Assembly (NCBI RefSeq): GCF_900176205.1
Contig: NZ_LT859959.1
Span: 4,361,001-4,425,000, forward strand
DNA: 64,000 bases
DNA from: Bradyrhizobium sp. ORS 285
Lineage (GTDB): Bacteria; Pseudomonadota; Alphaproteobacteria; Rhizobiales; Xanthobacteraceae
Direction: 5' to 3'
The first letter of the stretch is position 1. Each line of letters opens with the position of its first letter. Below are positions 26,950-36,063 of the stretch, piece by piece. Position numbers and translations under genes: made by a program. The notes under the pieces were generated by a model that was not told the origin of the DNA, ran no database searches, and saw only the letters and a list, made by a program, of their open reading frames with translations.

Positions 26950-29900
26950 ACGGCGGCGGCATCTCGGCACCCTTCATCAAATACCCCATCGGCACCTCGC
27001 TGCTGATGGCGGGCATCCTCTTCATCGGTCTGGTGGCCTATCCGCTGCTGCCGGTGGCGCCGCTGCCCCAGGTCGACTTCCCGACCATCCAGGTGACGGC
27101 CAACCTGCCCGGCGGCAGTCCCGAGACCATGGCGACCTCGGTCGCCCAGCCGCTGGAGCGGCAGTTCGCCCAGATCCCCGGCATCGCCCAGATGACCTCG
27201 ACGAGCTACCTGGGCACCGCGGCGATCACCATCCAGTTCGATCTCAACCGCAACATCGACGGCGCCGCCAACGACGTCCAGGGCGCGATCAACGCCGCCT
27301 CCGGCCAGCTGCCGAAGAACCTGCCGTCGCCGCCTACCTATCGCAAGGTCAACCCGGCTGACTCCCCGATCCTGCTGCTATCCGCCACCTCCGAGACCTT
27401 GCCGCTGACCTCGGTCAGCGACGCCGTCGACGCCGGCCTCGCCCAGCAGATCAGCCAGATCTCGGGCGTCGCCCAGGTCATCATCGGCGGCCAGCAGAAG
27501 CCGTCCATCCGCATCCAGATCGACCCGGCCAAGCTCGTCGCCAAGGGTCTGTCGATGGAGGACGTGCGCAGCCAGATCGCCATCACCACGGTCGATGCTC
27601 CCAAGGGCAATATCGACGGCGAGCGGCGCGCCTACACGATCTACGCCAACGACCAGCTGACCGACGCCAAGGACTGGAACGACGTCATCATCGCCTACCG
27701 CAATGGCGGTCCCCTGCGCATCCGCGACATCGGCAAGGCGGTGTCGGCGGCCGAGGACGCCAAGCAGGCCGCCTGGGCCAACGGCACGCGCGGCGTGTTC
27801 CTGGTGATCTTCAAGCAGCCCGGCGCCAACGTCATCGAGACCGTCGACCGCATCAAGGGGCTGCTGCCGCGGCTCGTCGCGGCGATCCCGCCGGCGATCA
27901 AGATCGACGTCATCTCCGACCGCACCACGACCATCCGAGCCGCCGTCGAGGACGTCCAGTTCACGCTCATCCTCACCATTTTCCTGGTGGTGATGGTGAT
28001 CTTCATCTTCCTGCGCAGCTTCTGGGCGACGGTGATCCCGACCATCACGGTGCCGCTGGCGCTGCTGGGGGCCTGCGCCATGATGTGGGGCGTCGGCTAC
28101 ACGCTCGACAATCTGTCGCTGATGGCGCTGACCATCGCGGTCGGCTTCGTGGTCGACGATGCCATCGTCATGCTCGAGAACATCTCGCGCTATGTCGAGG
28201 AAGGCGAGTCGCCGATGGCCGCCGCCTACAAGGGCGCCAAGGAGATCGGCTTCACCATCGTCTCGATCTCGATCTCGCTGGTCGCGGTGCTGATTCCGCT
28301 CTTGCTGATGGGCGGCATCATCGGCCGCCTGTTCCGCGAATTCGCGGTCGTGCTGGCGATGACCATCTTCGTCTCGATGTTCGTGTCGCTGACCCTGACA
28401 CCCATGATGGCCTCGCGCTTCCTGCGCAACGAGCACGCCACGCAACACGGCAAGTTCTATCAGTGGAGCGAGGCGGCATTCGACGCGATGCTGCGGGCCT
28501 ATGAGAAGGGCCTCGACCTCGCGCTGCGCTGGCGCTTCGTCACGTTGATGGTGTTCTTCGCCACGCTCGGGCTGTCGGTCTATTTGTTCATCCTGATCCC
28601 GAAGGGCTTCTTCCCACAGCAGGACGTCGGTCTGATCACGGCGACCTCGGAAGCCTCGCAGGACATCTCGTTCAAGGCGATGCAGTCGCGCCAGGAGGCG
28701 CTCGCCAAGATCGTGATGGCCGATCACGACGTCGCCAGCATTGCGATGAACATCGGCGGCTCCGGCCGCGCCGGCAACAACGGCAACATGTTCATCACCT
28801 TGAAGCCGCGTGAGGAGCGCGACGCCACCGCGCAGCAGATCATCGCCCGTCTCCGGCCGCAGCTCGAGAAGGTCGAAGGCGCCCGCCTCTACATGCAGGC
28901 GGCGCAGGACATCCGGCTCGGCGGCCGGCCGTCGCGCACCCAGTTCGAGTTCACCTTGCAGGATCCGAACCTGTCCGAGCTCAACGAGTGGGCGCCGAAG
29001 ATCCTGGAGAAGATGCGCTCGCTGCCGCAGCTGCGCGACGTGGCCACCGACCAGCAGGCCGACGGCACCACCGTGCAGCTCGTCATCAACCGTGATACCG
29101 CCTCGCGCTACGGCATCTCGCCGCAGCTGATCGACGACACGCTGTATGACGCGTTCGGCCAGCGCCAGGTCGCGCAATACTTCACCCAGCTCAACTCCTA
29201 TCGCGTGATCCTGGAGATCCTCCCGGAGCTGCAGGGCAACCTCGACACGCTGAACAAGCTCTATGTGAAGTCGCCGACGACCGGCGACCAGGTGCCGCTG
29301 TCGACCTTCGCCAACTGGACCACTGTGCCGGTCAAGCCACTGTCGATCAGCCACCAGGGCCAGTTCCCTTCGATCACGATCAGCTTCAACCTTGCCCAGG
29401 GCGTCGCGCTCGGCCAGGCCACCGACGCGGTCCAGCGCGCCATGGTCGAGATGGGCGCGCCATCGACCTTGAACTCGAGCTTCCAGGGCACCGCGCAGGC
29501 GTTCCAGCAGTCGCTGTCGACCGTGCCGCTCCTGATCCTCGCGGCGCTCGTCGTGGTCTATCTGATCCTCGGCATCCTCTACGAGAGCTACATCCACCCA
29601 ATCACGATTCTCTCGACGCTCCCCTCGGCCGGCGTCGGCGCGCTCGCGATCCTGATGGCGTTCGGCTACGACTTCAGCCTCATCGCTCTCATCGGCGTCA
29701 TCCTGCTGATCGGCATCGTGAAGAAGAACGGCATCATGATGGTCGACTTCGCCATCGCCGCCGAGCGCGACCAGCATCTGCCGCCGGAGCAATCGATCCG
29801 CCAGGCCGCCCTGCTCCGCTTCCGTCCGATCATGATGACCACGATGGCCGCCCTGCTCGGCGGCGTGCCCTTGATGCTCGGCAACGGCACCGGCTCGGAA

Positions 29901-30092
29901 ATCCGCCAGCCGCTCGGCTACGCCATGGTCGGCGGCCTGATCGTCAGCCAGATGCTGACCTTGTTCACGACGCCGGTGATCTATCTCTACCTCGACAAGG
30001 TCAACAACGCCTTCTCACGCTGGGGCCGCGCGCATATCGAGCACGAGCCGGAGACCGCGGCCGCAGGGCCAGTGAAGGAAGCGGCGGAGTAA
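26946..30092 (+). CDS. RND multidrug efflux pump, inner-membrane subunit (MdtB/MdtC-like)
   Basis: This 1048-residue protein is the full length of an HAE-1-type RND pump: twelve membrane helices and two large periplasmic loops. Visible marks are [34 protein letters not shown] near the N-terminus, [26 protein letters not shown] in helix 4 with the proton-relay Asp pair, and [22 protein letters not shown] near the end. MdtBC systems use two pump subunits; only one is encoded here, so it may work as a homotrimer. It is translationally coupled to the adaptor gene. No outer-membrane channel gene is adjacent. Confidence 0.95.
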   Translation: [1048 protein letters not shown]

Positions 30093-30112
30093 CCGCCGCT
30101 TCGCGCCCTGCT

Positions 30113-32389
30113 CTACTGCCGCGCCATCTCGGCATTGCCGACGCTCTCGCCATCCAAACTCTGCTCGTTCTGCATCGTTACCGTCACGTGCGAAAGCCGG
30201 CCGGTGAAGGCAAACGGGGCGGTGTAGTCCGAGACCGGGCTACCGCGGTCATGGCCGATGTCGAGACCCGACCAGGAGATCAGGGTGTGGAAGGCGAGCT
30301 GGGTGGTCAGCGCGCCGGCCTCCTCGCCGTCGATCAGCAAGGTGTACTGGCTGATGCCGGTGCGCGCGCCCTTGGCCGGCTCGGTCTGCCGCCGAAGACG
30401 CTCGACGCACAGGCCGAGGCGATGTGCGCCGGCCGGCACTGGGCGTGTCGAGCGGACGATCTCATGGCGGCCGCCGATGTTGAGATCGTGCACGAGATGG
30501 CCGTCCTTGAGGTAGAGGCTGTAGCCCGAGGTGGCGTCGCCATGGGCGATCAGCACGCCGCTCGCACCCTCCTCGGTCTCGACATGCGCCTCGATCAGGT
30601 AGTCACGACTGCGCACGTCGGGCGCGACGTCGGTCGGCACATGGCCCATGCCGGCATGGAAGGTGAAGCGCGTGCGCGCGCCATGGACGCGCGCGGCGTT
30701 CTCGGCAAAGCGCGGGCCTAAGCGGTCGTCGAGCGGCAGCACCTGGTGCGCCTCCGCCTGCTCCCACCACAGCTTCACCAGTGCCGCGAGCCGCTCCGGC
30801 TCGGCGGCGGCGAGATCATGCGTCTCGGAGAAATCCTGCGCAAGGTGAAACAGCTCCCATTTGTCGTTGTCGAACGGCGTGCCGGTGGGATGAAACGCGA
30901 CCGCCTTCCAGCCGTCATGCCAGAGCCCGCGATGGCCGAACATCTCGAAATATTGCGGCACCGGCTTCGACGGCGCATGCGCATCCCGGATAGAGGACGC
31001 GAAGCTCACGCCCTCCAGCGGCATCTGCGGCACGCCGGCGATCACCGCCGGCGCAGCGATGCCGATCAGGTCGAGCAAGGTCGGTACGAGATCGCAGGCA
31101 TGGACGAATTGATGGCGGAGCTCGCCACGCGCGGCGATCCGCTTCGGCCACGACAGGATGAAGGGATCGCGGATGCCGCCGCCATGGGTGTTCTGCTTGT
31201 AGCGCTTGAGCGGCGTGTTCGACGCCATCGCCCAGCCATGCGGAAAGTTCGAGTGTGTATCGGGGCCGCCGATGTCGTCGATCCGTGCGAGCTTCTCGGC
31301 GATCGGCTCCGGCTTGAAGTTGAACGGCCCCATCGCATTGACGAAGCCGAGCGGCCCGCCCTCCTGGCTGGCGCCATTGTCGGACATCACGATGACCAGC
31401 GTGTTGTCGCGCTGACCCGTCTTGTCGAGGAAGGCGAGCAACCGGGCCAGGTGCCGGTCGGCATGGTCGAGCATGCCGGCAAACGCCGATTGCAGCCGGG
31501 TGAAGACGCGTCGCTCGTCCAGGGAATGCGCCTCCCAGGCCTTCACGCCGTCATTGCGCGGCGGCAGGTCCGTCGTCTCCGGCACCAGCCCCATCGCCTT
31601 CTGCCGCGCCAGACGCTGGGCGCGCTCGACATCCCAGCCATGGGCGAAGACGGCATCGTAGCTCTCGATGATGTCCCGCGGCGCCTGATGCGGCGCGTGG
31701 CAGGCGCCGAGCGCGAGCCAGGTCAGCCATGGCAGCTCGGGCCGGTCGGCGGTGTGGTCGGCGATGAAGCGGATGGCCTGATCGACGAGGTCCGCGGTTA
31801 AATGATAGCCGTCGGCGTAGCTGCCTGGCGGCGGGATATGCGTGTTGTCGAGCACGAGCTCGGGCGCATATTGATCGGTCTCGGCGTCGAGAAAGCCGTA
31901 GAAGCGATCGAAGCCGCGGCCGAGCGGCCAGCCGTCGAACGGCCCGGTGGCCCCGCTCTCTGTCAGCGGCGTGACGTGCCATTTGCCGACCATGTAGTTG
32001 CGATACGCGTGCGCGCGCAGCATCTCGGCGAGCGTTCCCGCTTCGCGCGCGATCTTGCCGCGATAGCCGGGATAGCCTGAATCGAAGTTGGCGAGGCAGC
32101 CGACGCCGACCGAATGGTGGTTGCGGCCGGTCAACAGCGCCGCGCGCGTGGTCGAGCACATCGCGGTGGTGTGGAAGCCGGAATAGCGCAGCCCCTGCGC
32201 CGCCAGCGCGTCGATCGCGGGCGTGAGGATCAGCGAGCCGTAGGAGCCGAAATCGGAGAAGCCGACATCATCGAACAGCACCACCAGGATGTTCGGCGCG
32301 CCCTCAGGGGGCTGCGGCGGCGCCGGCCACCACGGCTTTGAGCCCGCGATGGTCCTGCCGATCGTGCCGCCGAATGCAGGCTCGCTCAT
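30113..32389 (-). CDS. Arylsulfatase-family sulfatase with C-terminal extension
   Basis: The protein has 758 residues with no obvious signal peptide. NILVVLFDDVGFSDFGSYG gives the metal-binding Asp pair. CSTTRAALLTGRNHHS holds the residue that is normally matured to formylglycine (Cys78), but the motif reads C-S-T-T-R and not C-x-P-x-R. Further sites are VGKWHVTP (Lys/His), VIVMSDNGAS (Asp-Asn) and KRYKQNTHGGG. Residues beyond about 570 form an extra beta-rich domain. The family hydrolyses sulfate esters. GGGAGG seven bases upstream fixes ATG 32389. It is divergent from a TetR regulator, which probably represses it. Confidence 0.9.
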   Translation of the reverse strand: MSEPAFGGTIGRTIAGSKPWWPAPPQPPEGAPNILVVLFDDVGFSDFGSYGSLILTPAIDALAAQGLRYSGFHTTAMCSTTRAALLTGRNHHSVGVGCLANFDSGYPGYRGKIAREAGTLAEMLRAHAYRNYMVGKWHVTPLTESGATGPFDGWPLGRGFDRFYGFLDAETDQYAPELVLDNTHIPPPGSYADGYHLTADLVDQAIRFIADHTADRPELPWLTWLALGACHAPHQAPRDIIESYDAVFAHGWDVERAQRLARQKAMGLVPETTDLPPRNDGVKAWEAHSLDERRVFTRLQSAFAGMLDHADRHLARLLAFLDKTGQRDNTLVIVMSDNGASQEGGPLGFVNAMGPFNFKPEPIAEKLARIDDIGGPDTHSNFPHGWAMASNTPLKRYKQNTHGGGIRDPFILSWPKRIAARGELRHQFVHACDLVPTLLDLIGIAAPAVIAGVPQMPLEGVSFASSIRDAHAPSKPVPQYFEMFGHRGLWHDGWKAVAFHPTGTPFDNDKWELFHLAQDFSETHDLAAAEPERLAALVKLWWEQAEAHQVLPLDDRLGPRFAENAARVHGARTRFTFHAGMGHVPTDVAPDVRSRDYLIEAHVETEEGASGVLIAHGDATSGYSLYLKDGHLVHDLNIGGRHEIVRSTRPVPAGAHRLGLCVERLRRQTEPAKGARTGISQYTLLIDGEEAGALTTQLAFHTLISWSGLDIGHDRGSPVSDYTAPFAFTGRLSHVTVTMQNEQSLDGESVGNAEMARQ

Positions 32390-32503
32390 GGCTCGTCCTC
32401 CCCTGTCGCTCGCGTCGCGGCCCCAGGCGGCCTTGCGACAGCGGCGTTGGTCTGGTTGCGGCAATCGCACTCCTTGGAGGGCAGCGCCGCTTGCCTCAGA
32501 TCA

Positions 32504-32521
32504 TAATCATAATTATGATTA
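32504..32521. promoter_or_regulatory. Perfect 18-bp palindrome, candidate TetR operator
   Basis: TAATCATAATTATGATTA equals its own reverse complement. It lies 21 bases upstream of the tetR ATG and 114 bases upstream of the sulfatase ATG, and is strikingly AT-rich in GC-rich surroundings. Position and symmetry fit a TetR-family operator that controls both genes. Confidence 0.75.
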
Positions 32522-32542
32522 CTATTCCAGACGGAGAGTTTC

Positions 32543-33265
32543 ATGCCCCCCCAAATTTCAGCGGTCGACCTGCCCGGCGTCACGCCCTCGCGGCAGCAGC
32601 GCAGCCGCGAGACGACGCTGGCGCTGCTGACTGCCGGCGCCGAACTGCTGCGCACGCGCAGCCTCGCGGAGCTGTCCATCAGCGACCTTTGCGCTGACAT
32701 CGGAGCCACCGTCGGCGCCTTCTACAGCCGCTTCGACAGCAAGGAGGCCTATTTTAACGCCCTGCTCGCGCTCACCCTGGAGGACGGTCGGGAGCAGCTC
32801 CTGAAGCTGCCGGCATCGGAAGCGGCCCCTGCCGGCGACCTCGACGCGCAGTGTCATCTGCTGGTCCGCGGCACCGTCCTCTGGATGCGCCGCCACAAGG
32901 GCGTGCTCCGCGCCGCCCTCGTTCGCAGCGAAAACGGGTCCAACAACTGGACCGGCTTCAAGGATCTGGCGCAGGCGCTGTCGCAACGCGCGGCGCTGCT
33001 GCTCCGCCCGACGGCTGACGGCGCCAGCGCCGGCCGGCGCAAGCCGACGGCGACCGCGGAGGAGCGCAAGACGGTCGCGTTCGGCATCCAGGTCGTGCTC
33101 GGCACGCTGGTGAATGCCATCCTCAACGATCCCGGCCCGCTCTCGATCGACGACGACGAGATCGCGGAGCGGCTGGGTGCCTGCCTCGTCCTGCTGCTGC
33201 GGTCCGCGCCGGGCGGTGGGGAGTGCGGGCACCTTCGCCCGGCAACAGAGAAAGACACTTTTTAG
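32543..33265 (+). CDS. TetR/AcrR-family transcription regulator
   Basis: The protein has 240 residues. The helix-turn-helix is at about 20-65 (ETTLALLTAGAELLRTRSLAELSISDLCADIGATVGAFYSRFDSKEAYFNALL), with the usual YSRFxSKExLF-like end. The ligand-binding C-terminal half is not specific enough to name a ligand. GGAG lies seven bases upstream of the start. It is divergent from the arylsulfatase gene, with a perfect palindrome between, and probably represses both itself and the sulfatase. Confidence 0.9.
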   Translation: MPPQISAVDLPGVTPSRQQRSRETTLALLTAGAELLRTRSLAELSISDLCADIGATVGAFYSRFDSKEAYFNALLALTLEDGREQLLKLPASEAAPAGDLDAQCHLLVRGTVLWMRRHKGVLRAALVRSENGSNNWTGFKDLAQALSQRAALLLRPTADGASAGRRKPTATAEERKTVAFGIQVVLGTLVNAILNDPGPLSIDDDEIAERLGACLVLLLRSAPGGGECGHLRPATEKDTF

Positions 33266-33323
33266 TTCGCTAAGGTTCGACTATAAAAAGAAGAAGATCA
33301 ACATTGCCTGGAGGACGCGGTAG

Positions 33324-34394
33324 ATGTCTTACGGGAAACCGATTTCATTATTGCGCGGCTGCACTGCGATGGCGCGGGTTCCAGCGAATAGACGGCTAGC
33401 CTCCGCCGCACTCCTAGCAGTTTCACTCTCACAAGTCAGTGCTGCTGCGGACGAATTGGCTAACTGCGCGCAGGCTGACGGCGATGCCGCTATTTCCAGC
33501 TGCTCATCGATAATCGATGTAGGAGAGTATTCTAATCCGGACCTAGTTCGCGCCCACCTCCTTAGAGGTTATGCCTATTCTGTAAAGGGAAACTACGACC
33601 GCGCAATAAAGGACTACAATGTAGCAATTGACCTTGACCCCAACAATGCGGTTGCGCACTACAACCGGGGGACGATTAAAAGCAACATCGGCGAATACGA
33701 CCAAGCCATTTTAGATTACACTAAAGCTATTGAGCTCAAGCCGGGGCTTTCTGACGCCTTTAACAATCGCTGCTTTGCTTACAACGCAAACGGAAATTAC
33801 GAGAAAGCCGAAGCGGACTGCCGCCGTGCAATAGAACTCGATCCGAACCAAGCGAATTTCCACCTGGGACTAGGAAACGTTTTGAATAGCAAGAAGGAAT
33901 ATGAGAGATCCTTAGAAGAGTACGGCAGAGCAATTCAACTGGATAGCTCAAACTCGAACGCCTTCCTCGGCCGCTGCAGCGTCAACATCAAACTTAACAA
34001 GCTCGATCTTGCAATCAGGAATTGCAGCAAGGCTATTGAACTACAACCAAATAATCCGATCGGGTGGAATAATCGCTGCTGGGCACAGGCAGTTCTCGGG
34101 CAACTAGAGCCTGCTTTGAGCGACTGTAATAGAGCTCTAGATCTGCAGCCGAACGATCCATATTCGCTCGACAGCAGAGGACTTACCTTTTTCAAAATGG
34201 GGGCCCTTGACAAGGCGATACTCGACTATGATCAAGCCCTGCTACTTCAGCCTGGTCGACCGAACTCACTTTACGGAAGAGGCCTGGCAAAGCTGAAGAA
34301 AGGAGATTTAACAGGAGGAAATAAGGATTTGGATGCAGCGAAGAAGGCAGACTCTGAGGTTAGCAACCAACTAAGCTTGTTTGGAGTCAAATGA
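33324..34394 (+). CDS. Exported tetratricopeptide-repeat protein of low-GC islet
   Basis: The protein has 356 residues with a signal peptide ending near VSAAAD (about 42). About eight TPR units follow in tandem (for example YDRAIKDYNVAIDLDPNNA, YDQAILDYTKAIELKPG, YEKAEADCRRAIELDPNQA), ending KKADSEVSNQLSLFGVK. Several Cys occur at fixed places in the repeats (NNRCFAY, LGRCSVN, NNRCWAQ), perhaps for disulphides. GGAGG nine bases upstream supports 33324. Codon use is much more AT-rich than in neighbours, a sign of transfer. TPRs bind protein partners; the partner is unknown. It is convergent with the membrane protein gene that follows. Confidence 0.8.
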   Translation: MSYGKPISLLRGCTAMARVPANRRLASAALLAVSLSQVSAAADELANCAQADGDAAISSCSSIIDVGEYSNPDLVRAHLLRGYAYSVKGNYDRAIKDYNVAIDLDPNNAVAHYNRGTIKSNIGEYDQAILDYTKAIELKPGLSDAFNNRCFAYNANGNYEKAEADCRRAIELDPNQANFHLGLGNVLNSKKEYERSLEEYGRAIQLDSSNSNAFLGRCSVNIKLNKLDLAIRNCSKAIELQPNNPIGWNNRCWAQAVLGQLEPALSDCNRALDLQPNDPYSLDSRGLTFFKMGALDKAILDYDQALLLQPGRPNSLYGRGLAKLKKGDLTGGNKDLDAAKKADSEVSNQLSLFGVK

Positions 34395-34407
34395 GCGCCT
34401 TCTGCAA

Positions 34408-35046
34408 TCAGATTAGTTTATCCCTTTTTTTTACGCTTGACGCCGAATTAGAAGTCTCAGTGCGAGTTAGCTTTTTTACAGTCACCTTACCAATATCGAT
34501 AGTTCTGAAGAAAGGATCGATCGTTGCCTCGTCTCGCTTGAACAAGCTCCAGAATGCCCACCACGGCGGCGGCTCGATCTTCGGCAACGGCTGGGGGCCC
34601 CAGCCAGAACTAGCTGGGAAAGAGATGACGATCTTAGGCAGGCGCCCCTCACTCTCTTCCGGAACTTTAAACCTAAAAGTCGCCCCGTCGTGACCAAGAA
34701 TATTTGGATGCGTTCGGACATCCATTTGACTAAGTACTTGCTCTAGCGCGTCAATGTCTCCGCCGGATTCGTCAGTCAGACTGATTTCACCCCGAATTTC
34801 CCAATATGGACGGATAGCACTACCTATATAGTTCTTCGTCGCATCAACTTGTGACTTTATAAGCAGAAAGATGATCAAGTATGCAGCAAATGCGCCTCCG
34901 GTATTAATTGTCAGACCGGCAAGAGGTCCCGACGCAGCAAGGGGGGCGTTGGGGAAAAGACGGTAGATCAAAATTGCAGGCAAAAGGGGCAACGCCACCC
35001 ATATGGCCAGCAACAAAAGAAGAGAAACTAATGTGAAAAGTATCAT
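34408..35046 (-). CDS. Two-helix membrane protein of unknown function
   Basis: The protein has 212 residues. Hydrophobic helices are at about 3-28 (a long one, with Leu/Pro) and 44-63. The remaining 150 residues are soluble, with an Asp/Glu-rich patch (SLTDESGGDIDALEQVLSQM), a hydrophobic stretch PPPWWAFWSLF and a basic C-terminus. No family was recognised. Base composition is low-GC like the convergent TPR gene 13 bases away, which suggests the two arrived together. No clear ribosome-binding site was seen. Confidence 0.65.
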   Translation of the reverse strand: MILFTLVSLLLLLAIWVALPLLPAILIYRLFPNAPLAASGPLAGLTINTGGAFAAYLIIFLLIKSQVDATKNYIGSAIRPYWEIRGEISLTDESGGDIDALEQVLSQMDVRTHPNILGHDGATFRFKVPEESEGRLPKIVISFPASSGWGPQPLPKIEPPPWWAFWSLFKRDEATIDPFFRTIDIGKVTVKKLTRTETSNSASSVKKRDKLI

Positions 35047-35099
35047 ACGCCGCCCCGCGGTACTACTCGGCCACCCGGGTTAAAAGAAAGCTCGGCTCG

Positions 35100-35204
35100 C
35101 TAACGCGGGTCAGCCATCACGCAAGTGATCGCCGGACTCCCCGGAGAGCATAGCAGGCCAGTCATCAAAATCACAGTGAGAGTCGCAACAACAAATTTCT
35201 TCAT
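35100..35204 (-). CDS. Candidate 34-residue exported peptide (lipoprotein-like)
   Basis: A short frame of 34 codons starts at ATG 35204 after AGGGGG at a five-base spacing. It opens with MKKF and a hydrophobic stretch ending TGLLCS, a lipobox-like site with the Cys at residue 19, and ends CVMADPR. The ribosome-binding site, two Lys, hydrophobic core and Cys are the normal order for a small lipoprotein. It lies 53 bases upstream of the two-helix membrane protein gene on the same strand and may be its leader or co-transcribed partner. It could be chance in such a short frame. Confidence 0.45.
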   Translation of the reverse strand: MKKFVVATLTVILMTGLLCSPGSPAITCVMADPR

Positions 35205-35820
35205 GGCTACCCCCTAACGTTTCGATCAGAGTAACTTAGCTTATAGCTTACCGCAAGTAGAACGCATATTTGCTACCCGGACTGCATCTAGTATGGCCTA
35301 GGTGACATTTGCGCTTGTAACAGAGCGTTTTTTTTCGGCGTTCTAGATCCCGTTGTAAGTCTCCGCCGTCGCTGATCTCGATCTACGTCTCAGCCCCAAG
35401 TGCAACTTGGCCCCGTATCCCGTGTACTCGCGACGCAGAATTGGGATCAGCAGCAGCTGGCCAAGCTTGCGGAGCCTCTGCTTTCTTACTTGCTAGTGTT
35501 GGCATGACCGTTGGCGCCCCCTCCCCAACGGCCCGCTCTTAAAATACCGCAGAAAGTGCCCCTGCGCCGTCCAGAGCTCAGCCCGCAATCTTAGACATCC
35601 GGCGTCCAGACCGCGTGAACGCGAGCCGGCCGACCCGGGCAGGCCGAGCCCCGGGGCCAACGCGTTGCAAACCAGGTTGAAATCCGTCATCCAGCGGCTT
35701 GCCAAAGCCGCGGACATGCGGGTAGAAGGACGCGTCGCCGCCGCCGGCCTGCTTCGCGGACCGGTTCGCAAAACGATGCCAGACAGTCCACCAAATGGTT
35801 GAAACTGCTCGGCATTCCGT
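35205..35820. other. Intergenic stretch between islet and tRNA-Gln
   Basis: About 600 bases without a supported gene. The left part is AT-richer, including a run of eight T near 35330. GC rises to the chromosomal level from about 35500. Leftward frames crossing 35500-36100 also run through the tRNA and were not accepted. Confidence 0.5.
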
Positions 35821-35894
35821 TGGGGAATGGTGTAACGGTAGCACAACAGACTCTGACTCTGTTTGTCTTGGTTCGAATCCAGGTTCCCCAGCCA
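35821..35894 (+). tRNA. tRNA-Gln, anticodon CTG
   Basis: The cloverleaf folds fully: acceptor TGGGGAA/TTCCCCA, D stem GTGT/GCAC, anticodon stem ACAGA/TCTGT with loop CTCTGAC (anticodon CTG, reading CAG), T stem CTTGG/CCAGG with TTCGAAT loop, discriminator G and an encoded CCA end. It lies at the right border of the low-GC islet. Confidence 0.95.
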
Positions 35895-36063
35895 GCTTGA
35901 TCTCGCCGCGACGGCCTGCGGCGTGACGCCTCCCTCTTCGTGATCCAAGCCGGCTCTCTCACGCGCCCCTTCGACGCCCCCCTCGTTAACCTCTGCTCAT
36001 TGCGAATCGACGAGAACGGAACAACCATTCCGGACAACGGAACGCGTCGGCGGAGGAGTCCAC

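Noticed and set aside
27378..29792. Open frame of about 800 codons on the minus strand
   Set aside because: It lies wholly antisense to the RND pump gene, whose family match is certain. Its translation is rich in Arg, Asp, His and Gln as expected from mirrored GC-rich codons.
32543..35894. Integrative element with tRNA-Gln as attachment site
   Set aside because: No integrase gene and no second copy of the tRNA 3' end was found on the left side of the islet.
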